14,651 bases of DNA from CAXQRU01 sp964226685 (GTDB taxonomy: Bacteria > Pseudomonadota > Gammaproteobacteria > Pseudomonadales > Cellvibrionaceae), in contig CAXQRU010000018.1 in assembly GCA_964226685.1 (NCBI GenBank), forward strand, positions 1 to 14,651, written 5' to 3'. A program made the translations under genes and the position numbers. Each line of letters opens with the position of its first letter. Positions within the stretch are counted from its first letter, which is position 1. The notes under the pieces are model-generated. The model was given only the letters and a program-made list of their open reading frames with translations. It made no database searches and was not told where the DNA came from. Shown here in pieces: positions 1 to 6,886 of this stretch.

Positions 1-80
1 AAAAAGCGCTAATCAAGGCGCGAGGAGAGAAGTTTAGTGATTCTAAATGAACGACGAGCAACACCGAGTAGCGCTTTTTT
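1..80 (+). repeat. Hairpin repeat, copy A (plus orientation)
   Basis: The outer arms AAAAAGCGCT (1-10) and AGCGCTTTTTT (70-80) are complementary and enclose a core at 15-64. The core carries a small inner hairpin, TTTAG-TGATT-CTAAA (33-47). The core aligns without gaps to the minus-strand core at 171-122 with 37 of 50 identities, so 1-195 holds two inverted copies of one repeat family. The right arm ends in a T-run and could also terminate transcription of whatever lies upstream. The repeat may continue left of the window. A minus-strand open frame across it (9-218) looks like a by-product of the palindromes. Confidence 0.7.
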
Positions 81-81
81 A

Positions 82-99
82 GGCCCAACCCGAAGGGCC
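82..99. repeat. Small hairpin linking repeat copies A and B
   Basis: GGCCC (82-86) and GGGCC (95-99) form a 5-bp stem around an 8-nt loop, lying exactly between the two large hairpins. It may be part of the same composite element. Confidence 0.45.
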
Positions 100-195
100 A
101 TGGCTATTTTTGCTGCTGACTGTGTTATCAGTCGCTCATGTAGAATGACTACACTACGCTCCTTCTGCCTTGTCAGCAGCAAAAATAGCCAATGG
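98..195 (-). repeat. Hairpin repeat, copy B (minus orientation)
   Basis: The 20-nt arm TGGCTATTTTTGCTGCTGAC (101-120) is perfectly complementary to 172-191. With a one-base bulge the pairing extends to 98 and 195. The 51-nt loop holds an inner hairpin, GTAG-AATGA-CTAC (140-152). Read on the minus strand, the loop core (171-122) matches the copy A core, although the flanking arms are unrelated. It ends two bases before the Shine-Dalgarno-like AGGAG at 197-201, so RNA folding here could affect translation of the trk operon. Confidence 0.75.
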
Positions 196-206
196 CAGGA
201 GCGATA

Positions 207-236
207 ATGAAACGTCAACAGGCCCTAACTTCATGA
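207..236 (+). CDS. Possible 9-residue leader peptide coupled to trkA
   Basis: The ATG at 207 follows a strong AGGAG (197-201) with a 5-nt spacer. It opens a nine-codon frame (MKRQQALTS) whose TGA (234-236) overlaps the trkA ATG (233-235) as ATGA. The trkA start itself has no good Shine-Dalgarno, so ribosomes could load at the leader and re-initiate at trkA. The alternative is that the AGGAG simply serves trkA from an unusually long distance, or that the short frame is chance. No function is claimed for the peptide. Confidence 0.35.
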   Translation: MKRQQALTS

Positions 237-1618
237 AAATAATTATTTTGGGAGCCGGCCAGGTCGGTGGTACCTTGGCCGAATATCTCGCTCGCGAGAA
301 TAACGATATCACCGTTATTGATCAATCTGAGAGTTGTTTGCGGGAGCTGCGTGATCGCTTGGATATTCGTGTGATCAATGGTTTTGGCTCGCATCCAGAT
401 GTTCTAGAGCGGGCGGATATTGCCGATGCCGATATGCTGGTGGCGGTCACCTCAAACGATGAAACCAATATGATCGCCTGTCAGATCGCCCATAGTTTGT
501 ATCGCACGCCAACCAAAATTGCTCGTATTCGCTCATCCAGCTACAGCGAGAGAGTGGATTTGTTTCGCGATGAGGCGGTGCCCATCGATGTCATTATTAA
601 TCCCGAACAACTGGTATCCGAATATATTCACCGCCTTGTTGAGCACCCAGGCGCCCTACAAGTATTGGATTTTGCCGATGGTCAAATCCAGCTAGTGGCT
701 GTTAAAGCCTATCATGGTGGCCCTTTAGTGGGGCAGGAGTTGCGTTTTTTGCGCAAACATATGCCCAATGTCGATACTCGAGTTGCGGCGATTTACCGTC
801 GAGGTGAGGCGATTGTGCCTCAGGGTTCGACCATTATTGAGTTGGATGATGAAGTCTTTTTTATCGCCGCGAAAGCCGATATTCGAGCAGTGATGAGTGA
901 GCTGCGAAAGCTAGAGCGTAACTATCGGCGCATTATTATTGCCGGTGGTGGCAATATCGGCGCACGTCTGGCAAGAAAGCTGGAAGACCACTACAGTGTG
1001 AAGCTTATAGAGTTGTACCCCGAGCGCTGTAAATCCTTGAGTGAAGAACTTGACTATACGGTGGTATTGCAAGGCAGCGCGTCAGATCAGGGCTTGTTGC
1101 TTGAAGAAAATATTGAAAATACCGACATCTTCTTAGCCGTGACCAATGATGAGGAGGCCAATATTATGTCCTCAATGCTGGCTAAGCGTCTTGGTGCTCG
1201 CAAGGTAATGGCACTCATTAATAATCCCGCCTATGTCGATTTAGTACAGGGGGGGGATATTGATATTGCCATCTCTCCCCAGCAGGTCACCATTGGTAGC
1301 TTGTTAACCTATGTTCGCAGTGGGGATATGGTCAATGTCCACTCCTTGCGCCGGCGTGCGGCTGAAGCGATTGAAGTGGTTGCCCATGGCGATTCGAAAA
1401 CCTCAAGAGTGGTGGGTAAGGCCATAGAGGATGTTGATCTTCCAGAGGGTGCCAGTATTGGTGCGATTTTAAGAACCACAGACAAATCCAGTGAAGTACT
1501 CATTGCCCATGATAACGTGGTGATTGAAAGCGGTGATCATGTCATTGTCTTTTTGGTTAACCGAAAACATACCAAACAAGTTGAGAAATTGTTCCAAGTC
1601 GGTTTCAGTTTCTTTTAA
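233..1618 (+). CDS. trkA: Trk potassium uptake regulatory subunit TrkA
   Basis: Peripheral cytoplasmic NAD(H)-binding subunit that gates the TrkH potassium channel. The 461-residue length is normal for full-length TrkA. It shows the duplicated RCK layout: a first Rossmann fold with GAGQVGG at residues 7-13 and acidic ID at 29-30, a first RCK_C at about 143-223, a second Rossmann fold with GGGNIG at 238-243, and a second RCK_C at about 368-455. The start at 233 is chosen because MKIIILGAGQVGG is the usual TrkA N-terminus. An in-frame upstream start at 170 would add repeat-derived residues. trkH follows after 12 nt. In Pseudomonas and Escherichia coli trkA follows rsmB, which may lie just left of the window. 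Translation may be coupled to a short upstream frame ending in ATGA. Confidence 0.97.
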   Translation: MKIIILGAGQVGGTLAEYLARENNDITVIDQSESCLRELRDRLDIRVINGFGSHPDVLERADIADADMLVAVTSNDETNMIACQIAHSLYRTPTKIARIRSSSYSERVDLFRDEAVPIDVIINPEQLVSEYIHRLVEHPGALQVLDFADGQIQLVAVKAYHGGPLVGQELRFLRKHMPNVDTRVAAIYRRGEAIVPQGSTIIELDDEVFFIAAKADIRAVMSELRKLERNYRRIIIAGGGNIGARLARKLEDHYSVKLIELYPERCKSLSEELDYTVVLQGSASDQGLLLEENIENTDIFLAVTNDEEANIMSSMLAKRLGARKVMALINNPAYVDLVQGGDIDIAISPQQVTIGSLLTYVRSGDMVNVHSLRRRAAEAIEVVAHGDSKTSRVVGKAIEDVDLPEGASIGAILRTTDKSSEVLIAHDNVVIESGDHVIVFLVNRKHTKQVEKLFQVGFSFF

Positions 1619-1630
1619 GGGGTAAAAAGA

Positions 1631-3079
1631 GTGCACTTTGCCATTATTTTTAAAGTGCTGGGTATTTTGCTCATGCTGTTTAGCTTGACGCTAATCCCCC
1701 CTATTGTGGTTTCCTACATCTACCAGGATCAGGCACATATCCCCTTTTTTACGTCCCAATCGATTATCTTTTCAATAGGTTTTCTGGCTTGGATACCCGT
1801 GTATAAAACCCGCCAAGATCTGAAGGCGCGAGATGGTTTTCTGGTGACATCGCTCTTCTGGGTGGTGCTGGGGCTTGCCGGTTCACTGCCGTTTATGTTG
1901 GTTGAAGAAACCCTGATGTCATTTACCGATGCGGCTTTTGAATCATTATCGGGTTTAACCACTACCGGGGCGACCGTTATAACTGGTCTTGATGATCTGC
2001 CCAAGTCGATTCTCTTTTACCGCCAGCAGTTACAGTGGTTGGGTGGTATAGGTATTATTGTCATTGCCGTCGCGATTTTACCAATGTTGGGTATTGGTGG
2101 TATGCAGTTATACCGCACGGAGGCCCCAGGTCCCGTGAAAGATTCTAAGTTGACCCCCAGAATTACTCAAACGGCAAAGGCCTTGTTTATCATTTATATG
2201 ACCATTACCTTGGCCTGTGCGCTAAGTTTTTGGTTGGCGGGGATGTCGGCATTTGATGCGATTTGCCATGCGTTTAGCACGGTTGCCATCGGCGGTTTCT
2301 CCACCTATGACGATAGCATTGGTCATTTCCAAAGCCCGGCTATAATGCTGGTCACCATTTTTTTTATGGTGCTGGCGGCCATCAACTTTGCCTTGCATTT
2401 TGTGGGCTGGCACTCAAAAAGCATCCTGCATTATTTCAGAGATTCTGAGTGTCAATTTTACTTTAACTGTCTGCTTTTAGGAGCACTGTTAACGGTTTGC
2501 TATTTGTACTTCACGGGTACTTATGATTTTATGCAAAGCGCTCTTTACGGTTCGTTTGAGTTTGTCTCCATCTTAACAACCACAGGTTTTGGTGTAACGG
2601 ATTACAGCCTTTGGCCATCCTTTTTGCCTGTGATGATTTTTTTATTCGGCTTTATGGGTGGCTGTGGTGGCTCAACGGCTGGTGGCATTAAAGTCATGCG
2701 AGTGATGATGATTTGTAAGCAAGGTATTCGGGAGTTGGAGCGGCTGATTCACCCCAATGCCGTGATTCCTATCAAAGTCGGTAATAAAGTGGTTTCAGGT
2801 CGAATCGTGGATGCGGTATGGGGCTTTTTTGCTGCCTATATTGTTTGCTTTATGATTATGATGGTGTTGTTGTTGGCAACAGGTCTTGATTTCATGACAG
2901 CATTCTCGGCCGTTGGAGCTTGTATTAATAATATTGGCCCGGGCATGGGGGATGTTTCGCTCCATTATGGCGATTTGAACAGTTTTGCAAAATGGGTGCT
3001 TAACTTCGCCATGCTCCTGGGCCGCTTGGAAGTATTTACCCTGTTGGTATTATTTTCGCCGATGTTTTGGCGGCGCTAG
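1631..3079 (+). CDS. trkH: Trk potassium channel/transporter subunit TrkH
   Basis: Inner-membrane potassium-translocating subunit that works with TrkA. The 482 residues match the usual TrkH/TrkG/TrkI length. The four pore-loop filter regions are visible: TTTGA at 110-114, STVAIGGFS at 216-224, TTTGFG at 316-321 and NNIGPG at 433-438. Between the first two lies the conserved RTEAPGPVKDSKLTPR stretch (162-177), and the C-terminus GRLEVFTLLVLFSP (464-477) is typical. The start is GTG at 1631, preceded by AAGGGG (1617-1622) at an 8-nt distance; this Shine-Dalgarno overlaps the trkA stop. The adjacency to trkA indicates a two-subunit operon. TrkH versus the paralogous name TrkI cannot be settled by eye. 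Confidence 0.96.
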   Translation: MHFAIIFKVLGILLMLFSLTLIPPIVVSYIYQDQAHIPFFTSQSIIFSIGFLAWIPVYKTRQDLKARDGFLVTSLFWVVLGLAGSLPFMLVEETLMSFTDAAFESLSGLTTTGATVITGLDDLPKSILFYRQQLQWLGGIGIIVIAVAILPMLGIGGMQLYRTEAPGPVKDSKLTPRITQTAKALFIIYMTITLACALSFWLAGMSAFDAICHAFSTVAIGGFSTYDDSIGHFQSPAIMLVTIFFMVLAAINFALHFVGWHSKSILHYFRDSECQFYFNCLLLGALLTVCYLYFTGTYDFMQSALYGSFEFVSILTTTGFGVTDYSLWPSFLPVMIFLFGFMGGCGGSTAGGIKVMRVMMICKQGIRELERLIHPNAVIPIKVGNKVVSGRIVDAVWGFFAAYIVCFMIMMVLLLATGLDFMTAFSAVGACINNIGPGMGDVSLHYGDLNSFAKWVLNFAMLLGRLEVFTLLVLFSPMFWRR

Positions 3080-3087
3080 GAGTTTTT

Positions 3088-3366
3088 GTGCCTTATCAAA
3101 AAATAAACCCCAAAGATATGATTATGCGAGATCATTTGGCTTATGATCGAACCTTGTTGGCGGTCGAGCGAACCATGCTCGCGTATTTGCGCACCGTGAT
3201 TGCCCTGCTGGCAGGTGGGGTGACAATCATCACTGTCTTTGATTCAACGATGGCTTTAGTCGGTGGTGTGACTCTGATTGTTTTGGGTTTTGCGCTGGGT
3301 ATCTTTGCTTTATACCGCTACCGCAATTTAAGAAGACATTTGAAGTTGAGTGAGGCGCTCGACTGA
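3088..3366 (+). CDS. DUF202-family small membrane protein
   Basis: A protein of about 92 residues with the DUF202 signature in its first half: DRTLLAVERTMLAYLRT at 20-36, followed by two hydrophobic segments (about 36-54 and 57-76) and a basic tail. Members are small inner-membrane proteins of unknown function. The GTG start at 3088 is chosen because AGGAG (3078-3082) lies 5 nt upstream; that Shine-Dalgarno overlaps the trkH TAG. A longer frame from a TTG at 3067 would overlap trkH. ATG at 3118 is a shorter option that still keeps the motif. The gene appears to be the last of the trk operon, and the stop codon lies inside the intrinsic terminator. Confidence 0.85.
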   Translation: MPYQKINPKDMIMRDHLAYDRTLLAVERTMLAYLRTVIALLAGGVTIITVFDSTMALVGGVTLIVLGFALGIFALYRYRNLRRHLKLSEALD

Positions 3367-3381
3367 GCGCACTCTTTTTTT
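3352..3381 (+). terminator. Intrinsic terminator of the trkA-trkH-DUF202 operon
   Basis: The stem GCGCTC (3355-3360) pairs with GAGCGC (3365-3370) around a GACT loop, with possible extension by GAG/CTC. A T-run follows (3375-3381). The TGA stop of the DUF202 gene (3364-3366) is inside the structure. Confidence 0.75.
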
Positions 3382-3383
3382 GT

Positions 3384-3406
3384 ATATCCAATTATTCTTT
3401 GGATAT
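3384..3406. repeat. AT-rich hairpin at the 3' end of the minus-strand operon
   Basis: ATATCCAA (3384-3391) and TTGGATAT (3399-3406) are perfect 8-nt arms around a 7-nt loop. The structure overlaps the stop region of the small cysteine-rich gene. It lacks a T-run in the minus direction, so it may protect the mRNA end or be a weak terminator. Confidence 0.4.
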
Positions 3407-3697
3407 TGAGAAGTAGATCTGCTTTGACTCCCCGTTGATGCACATTGCTACATCGGCAGGATCAACTCCAATGCCAAAGTGTTTTGTACGAAAATCGGAA
3501 TGTTTTTCAAAGCAGTTGGGGGAGTAATCATTCACTGCTTTAATACAATCAGCCTCGCCACCACAATATGGTGTTAGTAAGCCGATCGTTTCTGCTACTG
3601 TCTTAGTCAATGCTAATTGAGTAGAGGGTTGTTTGCCAAAAATATAGCCGCCACCAAATATTGCTATCAGTACAATAGCTCCAAAAACTTGTTTCAT
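3392..3697 (-). CDS. Hypothetical membrane-anchored/secreted protein with four cysteines
   Basis: A 101-residue protein I do not recognise. Residues 1-21 form one hydrophobic segment after MKQ, either a signal peptide or a type II anchor. The rest is soluble and has four cysteines (C45, C51, C62, C86), consistent with disulfides in the periplasm. The start at 3697 is preferred because GAGGA lies just upstream; a longer frame reaches 3760 but overlaps the acyltransferase end and would bury the signal-like segment. It lies 59 nt downstream of the acyltransferase on the same strand and may be cotranscribed with it. No function is inferred. Confidence 0.7.
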   Translation of the reverse strand: MKQVFGAIVLIAIFGGGYIFGKQPSTQLALTKTVAETIGLLTPYCGGEADCIKAVNDYSPNCFEKHSDFRTKHFGIGVDPADVAMCINGESKQIYFSISKE

Positions 3698-3756
3698 AAA
3701 ATCCTCAGCTCTCCGTGAGTAAAAAAGCGACATTATCCTCCCTTCTGGCAGTAGGG

Positions 3757-4641
3757 TCAAGCACGACGATAGATATTGGCCCCATCGGCTTGCTTTCGAA
3801 ATCGTTTATAGGCCCATTGATATTGTTCTGGGCAGTGGCTGATGGCTTGCTCAACCCCTTGATTTAGGGTGGTCACTGACTCCTGCAAATCTTCACTATA
3901 CAGAGCCTCACTGGCTGGTTCGCAAATAATATGAAAGCCTCTGGGAATGCGTATGGCTGAAATGTATACGCAGGTGCACTGGGTTTTGGAGACTAAATTA
4001 CTGATGAGTGTCATGGTGAGGGCGGGCTGTTTGAAAAAAGGGGCAACGATACCGGCGCTAGGATCGTGTGGGATTTGATCGGGTAAAATACAGCTGACCC
4101 CACCTTTGCGCAAATGCTTGAGCACACCGCTAACGCCTCTGAGGGATGCGGGAAGCAAGGTATTACCACCTTGACTGCGGCCAGCCACGACAATGGTTTC
4201 AAGTTCTTTGATTTTTGGAGGTCGGTACAAGGTGACCGTCCCGCCAATGTGCTGAGTGACAAACTGTCCAACCACCTCCCAGTTGCCCAAGTGGGGGCCA
4301 ATCACAATGCCGCCATTGGGGTGGTTTTTGAGGGCCTGTAGGTAGTGCATACCGCTAACCTTGAGCACGTATTTGGGTGAGCGAAACGCCTGCCAGACCC
4401 AGGGTAATTCGCAAAGTGTCATGGCATTTTGCTTGAGGCACTCTTTGACAAAGTGACGTTGTTGCTTTTGATTCATCGAAGGGTAGCAGTGAGCAACATT
4501 GGCACTAACAATACGTTTTTCGCGAGTGGGTAATATTCCCCAGAGCCAGCCCAAGGTGTAACCCAGTAGTCTATTGACGCAAAGGGGTAAACGACCAACA
4601 ATTTTAATCAGCCCAATCGCTAGAGTCGCTTTGATATTCAT
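3757..4641 (-). CDS. LpxL/HtrB-family lipid A acyltransferase
   Basis: Predicted inner-membrane late acyltransferase adding a secondary acyl chain to lipid A. The 294 residues match the LpxL/LpxM/HtrB family. The catalytic HX4E motif is HLGNWE at 117-122, a DQIPHD block lies at 188-193, and the conserved C-terminal QYQWAYKRFRK is at 273-283. The N-terminal hydrophobic helices (about 5-37) fit the usual membrane anchor. From established knowledge, Pseudomonas carries an htrB homologue of similar length between trkA and glyQ, matching this context. Chain length and site specificity cannot be read from sequence. The ATG at 4641 has no clear Shine-Dalgarno; a perfect 22-nt palindrome sits 1 nt upstream. 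The aer-like gene lies 45 nt upstream on the same strand. Confidence 0.92.
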   Translation of the reverse strand: MNIKATLAIGLIKIVGRLPLCVNRLLGYTLGWLWGILPTREKRIVSANVAHCYPSMNQKQQRHFVKECLKQNAMTLCELPWVWQAFRSPKYVLKVSGMHYLQALKNHPNGGIVIGPHLGNWEVVGQFVTQHIGGTVTLYRPPKIKELETIVVAGRSQGGNTLLPASLRGVSGVLKHLRKGGVSCILPDQIPHDPSAGIVAPFFKQPALTMTLISNLVSKTQCTCVYISAIRIPRGFHIICEPASEALYSEDLQESVTTLNQGVEQAISHCPEQYQWAYKRFRKQADGANIYRRA

Positions 4642-4642
4642 A

Positions 4643-4664
4643 GGTGCATTTGGCCAAATGCACC
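4643..4664. promoter_or_regulatory. Perfect 22-nt palindrome before the acyltransferase start
   Basis: GGTGCATTTGG (4643-4653) is followed directly by its exact reverse complement (4654-4664). It fills half of the gap between the chemoreceptor stop and the acyltransferase ATG. It could be an operator for a dimeric repressor, or an mRNA hairpin at the initiation site. There is no T-run after it, so it is not a standard terminator. No regulator family is recognised. Confidence 0.5.
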
Positions 4665-4686
4665 ATTATACATCAATGATGATGCT

Positions 4687-6249
4687 TTAGTTCTTTTTGG
4701 TAAATTGGCTAACGATATCGTACATGGCTTGCGAGGCAGCGAGCAAAGAGGCGTTGTTGGTGCTGGCATCGGTTACGCTGGCTAGAGTGTTTTGGCCAAT
4801 CCCATTGATTTTATCAATATTTTTACTGATCTCATTGGCAACGGAGGATTGCTCCTCGGTGGCCGTAGCGGTTTGAAGACACATGTCGGTAATGGTATTG
4901 ATGCTGGCTAAAATGCTATTGAATTGTTCCTCGAGTGTGTTGGCATTGGCCACACTTTGCGCTACTTTTTCGTGGCTGATCGTGATGGAGTCCACGGCGT
5001 CTTTAGCGCTTTTTTGCAGTGATAATATTAACTCGTTGATTTGCCCTGTCGACTCTTGAGTTTTGGCGGCAAGTGCCCGCACCTCGTCGGCAACCACGGC
5101 AAAGCCTCGCCCTTGCTCTCCGGCTCGGGCAGCCTCGATGGCGGCATTAAGGGCTAGTAGGTTGGTTTGATCCGCGATGCCACTAATGACTTCTACAACG
5201 CTATCAATTTGCCCTGAGTCGTTACTCAATGTTTGAATGATCGCAGAAGACTGGTCTACAGCTTTAACCAATGCTTCCATAGCCGCCAGGGTTTCTTGTA
5301 GGGTGATTTTGCCCTGGTTGACACTGGCTTTAGACTGATCGGCTGCTTGCGAGGTTTCGGCGGCATTCCCGGCCACTTCATCCACGGCTACCGACATTTC
5401 ATGAGTGGCAGCGGCCGACATTTCTACCTCCCGATACAAATTGTTGACCTCGTTTGCGATGCATTCAGAGCTATCATAGGCGGCTTGAGAATAATCTTTG
5501 ACTTTATGAGAAATTTCCTTGGCTCGATAGAGAATCGTTTCTTGCTGTGATTGCAAAAAATGTATGGCGAGCTGGACTTGCCCTAGCTCATCGTGGCGGT
5601 TGGTGTAGGCTTTTCGAGCAACGGCGCTATCAAATATGTTTTTGGTACTGTTGGCAAAATCGACCCAGGGTTTGGCGATACGGTAAGCCAATAAAAAATT
5701 GAGTGTCAGTCCTGCAAGAATGCCTATCCAAGCGCTAGAGAGCATGCCAAGACCAAAGCCTATGATCATTGATATTGAGAAAGCTGAGAACAGTTTACTG
5801 TGCAGGGGTAGGGCGCCAAATTGGCGGCTCAGGCCCTCGCTGGTGCGGCCAAGCGATTGATACAAGGATTCAGCTCGATCAATTCGCTCCCTTGAGGGTT
5901 TTTGGCGTAGCGATTGGTAGCCAACTAATTGGCCCTTTTCATACATGGGGGTTACAAAAGCATCTACCCAATAGTGATCACCGTTTTTGCAGCGATTTTT
6001 GACAAGTCCCATCCAAGGTTTGTGAGCTTGACTGTAATCCCAAAGCTCCTTGAAAGCCGCCTGGGGCATAGAGGGGTGGCGAATAATATTGTGAGCTTGA
6101 CCGATCAATTCCTCCTTGGAAAAGCCGCTAATTTTGACGAAGTCATCGTTGACATCTTTTATCACACCTTTCACACTGGTTGTGGAGACAATTTTTTGGT
6201 CAGCATGGTAATCGAGTTCGCGGTTGCTGACTGGTTGATTATTTCTCAT
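4687..6249 (-). CDS. Aer-like PAS-containing methyl-accepting chemotaxis protein
   Basis: Probable energy/redox taxis transducer of 520 residues, close to Aer length. An N-terminal PAS domain (about 10-118) carries Aer-type blocks: NIIRHPSMP at 54-62, KPWMGLVKNRCKNGDHYWV at 77-95 and FVTPMY at 98-103. In Escherichia coli Aer this fold binds FAD. A hydrophobic hairpin at about 152-190 follows, with no periplasmic ligand domain, then a HAMP-like linker. The signalling hairpin tip is at about 359-394, including LNAAIEAARAGEQGRGFAVV. There is no NWETF-like CheR tether at the C-terminus (ends TKKN). It is transcribed divergently from the pilin-type cassette across an 85-nt gap. The name aer is plausible, but several PAS-MCP paralogues exist in such genomes, so it is not assigned. 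Confidence 0.93.
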   Translation of the reverse strand: MRNNQPVSNRELDYHADQKIVSTTSVKGVIKDVNDDFVKISGFSKEELIGQAHNIIRHPSMPQAAFKELWDYSQAHKPWMGLVKNRCKNGDHYWVDAFVTPMYEKGQLVGYQSLRQKPSRERIDRAESLYQSLGRTSEGLSRQFGALPLHSKLFSAFSISMIIGFGLGMLSSAWIGILAGLTLNFLLAYRIAKPWVDFANSTKNIFDSAVARKAYTNRHDELGQVQLAIHFLQSQQETILYRAKEISHKVKDYSQAAYDSSECIANEVNNLYREVEMSAAATHEMSVAVDEVAGNAAETSQAADQSKASVNQGKITLQETLAAMEALVKAVDQSSAIIQTLSNDSGQIDSVVEVISGIADQTNLLALNAAIEAARAGEQGRGFAVVADEVRALAAKTQESTGQINELILSLQKSAKDAVDSITISHEKVAQSVANANTLEEQFNSILASINTITDMCLQTATATEEQSSVANEISKNIDKINGIGQNTLASVTDASTNNASLLAASQAMYDIVSQFTKKN

Positions 6250-6285
6250 AATAGGCCCATTAACTGGTATGAATGCATTGATTTC

Positions 6286-6291
6286 AGTATA
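6286..6291 (-). promoter_or_regulatory. Candidate -10 box for the aer-like gene
   Basis: On the minus strand this reads TATACT, a 5/6 match to the sigma-70 -10 box, about 37 nt from the ATG at 6249. No good -35 lies at the right distance, and no convincing sigma-28 match was found. Confidence 0.3.
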
Positions 6292-6304
6292 GATGCTTTA
6301 ATCT

Positions 6305-6333
6305 CTCACAAAGTGTGATTGTGCGACTATAAT
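6305..6333 (+). promoter_or_regulatory. Candidate sigma-70 promoter of the pilin-type cassette
   Basis: CTCACA (6305-6310, 4/6 match to TTGACA) and a perfect TATAAT (6328-6333) are separated by 17 nt. An inverted repeat TCACA-AAG-TGTGA (6306-6318) covers the -35 and could be an operator. Transcription would start near 6340, which is downstream of the first ATG at 6335. This favours the GTG at 6386 as start of the first gene, unless another promoter is used. Confidence 0.5.
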
Positions 6334-6334
6334 T

Positions 6335-6886
6335 ATGAAATTGCGTAAATCGTTGAGCCAACATTTAGATAATAAAAGGCCTGTCGTGATAGAGCATACT
6401 CAAAAGTCTTTAAAGCGAATCCGCCACCCTTATTTACAGTTTTGGTGGCATCCAAAGGATGTGTTGAGATCCCTTGCTTACTTTGAGCCCACTCGCGGAA
6501 TTCATTTGTGGCCAGGTCTTTGTTTGGTGGTTTTGAGTTTGCTTTTCTTCGGCGCTAAAGAGTTGATCCGTGTTGACATTTTTTCTTTAAGCGTTGAGCC
6601 GATTGACTGGCTTCGGATGTGCTCATCGATAGCCCGTTGGTTATTGATTTGCTATATGTTGGGCTTGTTGGCATTGTATGCCATTAGCGCTCTAGTTTCT
6701 TTATTAATGCCGATCAGTTTTGATGTGGTTCGTCTGATAGCGGCTTGGGCGATGGCACCGGTCGTCATGTTTTTCACGATTTATTGGATGTTTCATATTC
6801 TGTCCGTTCTGATTCTTGCAATGCAAATGTGTATGGAGTCAACCTGTACTTGGGGCGTGTATAAAATGATTTTGAGAGACTTGTGA
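6335..6886 (+). CDS. Hypothetical polytopic membrane protein, first gene of pilin-type cassette
   Basis: A 183-residue protein I do not recognise. The N-terminal 55 residues are basic and aromatic (QFWWHPKDVL at 35-44). Hydrophobic segments follow at about 60-75, 100-125 and 132-166, suggesting three to five membrane passes. The ATG at 6335 gives the longest frame, but it has no Shine-Dalgarno and directly follows a TATAAT. An in-frame GTG at 6386 has AAAAGG six bases upstream and would give 166 residues, keeping all membrane segments. The stop overlaps the next gene's GTG by 4 nt (GTGA), so the two are translationally coupled. Its position suggests it acts with the pilin-like proteins, but this is inference only. 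Confidence 0.75.
   Translation: MKLRKSLSQHLDNKRPVVIEHTQKSLKRIRHPYLQFWWHPKDVLRSLAYFEPTRGIHLWPGLCLVVLSLLFFGAKELIRVDIFSLSVEPIDWLRMCSSIARWLLICYMLGLLALYAISALVSLLMPISFDVVRLIAAWAMAPVVMFFTIYWMFHILSVLILAMQMCMESTCTWGVYKMILRDL

Noticed and set aside
9..218. A 69-codon minus-strand open frame over the left-end repeats
   Set aside because: It is made entirely of the palindromic repeat copies and has no recognisable protein character.
3384..3406. Intrinsic terminator for the minus-strand operon
   Set aside because: The hairpin is good, but the minus-strand sequence after it is A-rich, not T-rich; kept only as a hairpin.
6250..6300. Sigma-28 flagellar promoter for the chemoreceptor
   Set aside because: A TAAA is present on the minus strand, but the GCCGATAA half matches poorly at 15 nt spacing.
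6306..6318. CRP/FNR-type binding site
   Set aside because: The half-sites are TCACA-N3-TGTGA, the reverse order and wrong spacing for CRP (TGTGA-N6-TCACA).
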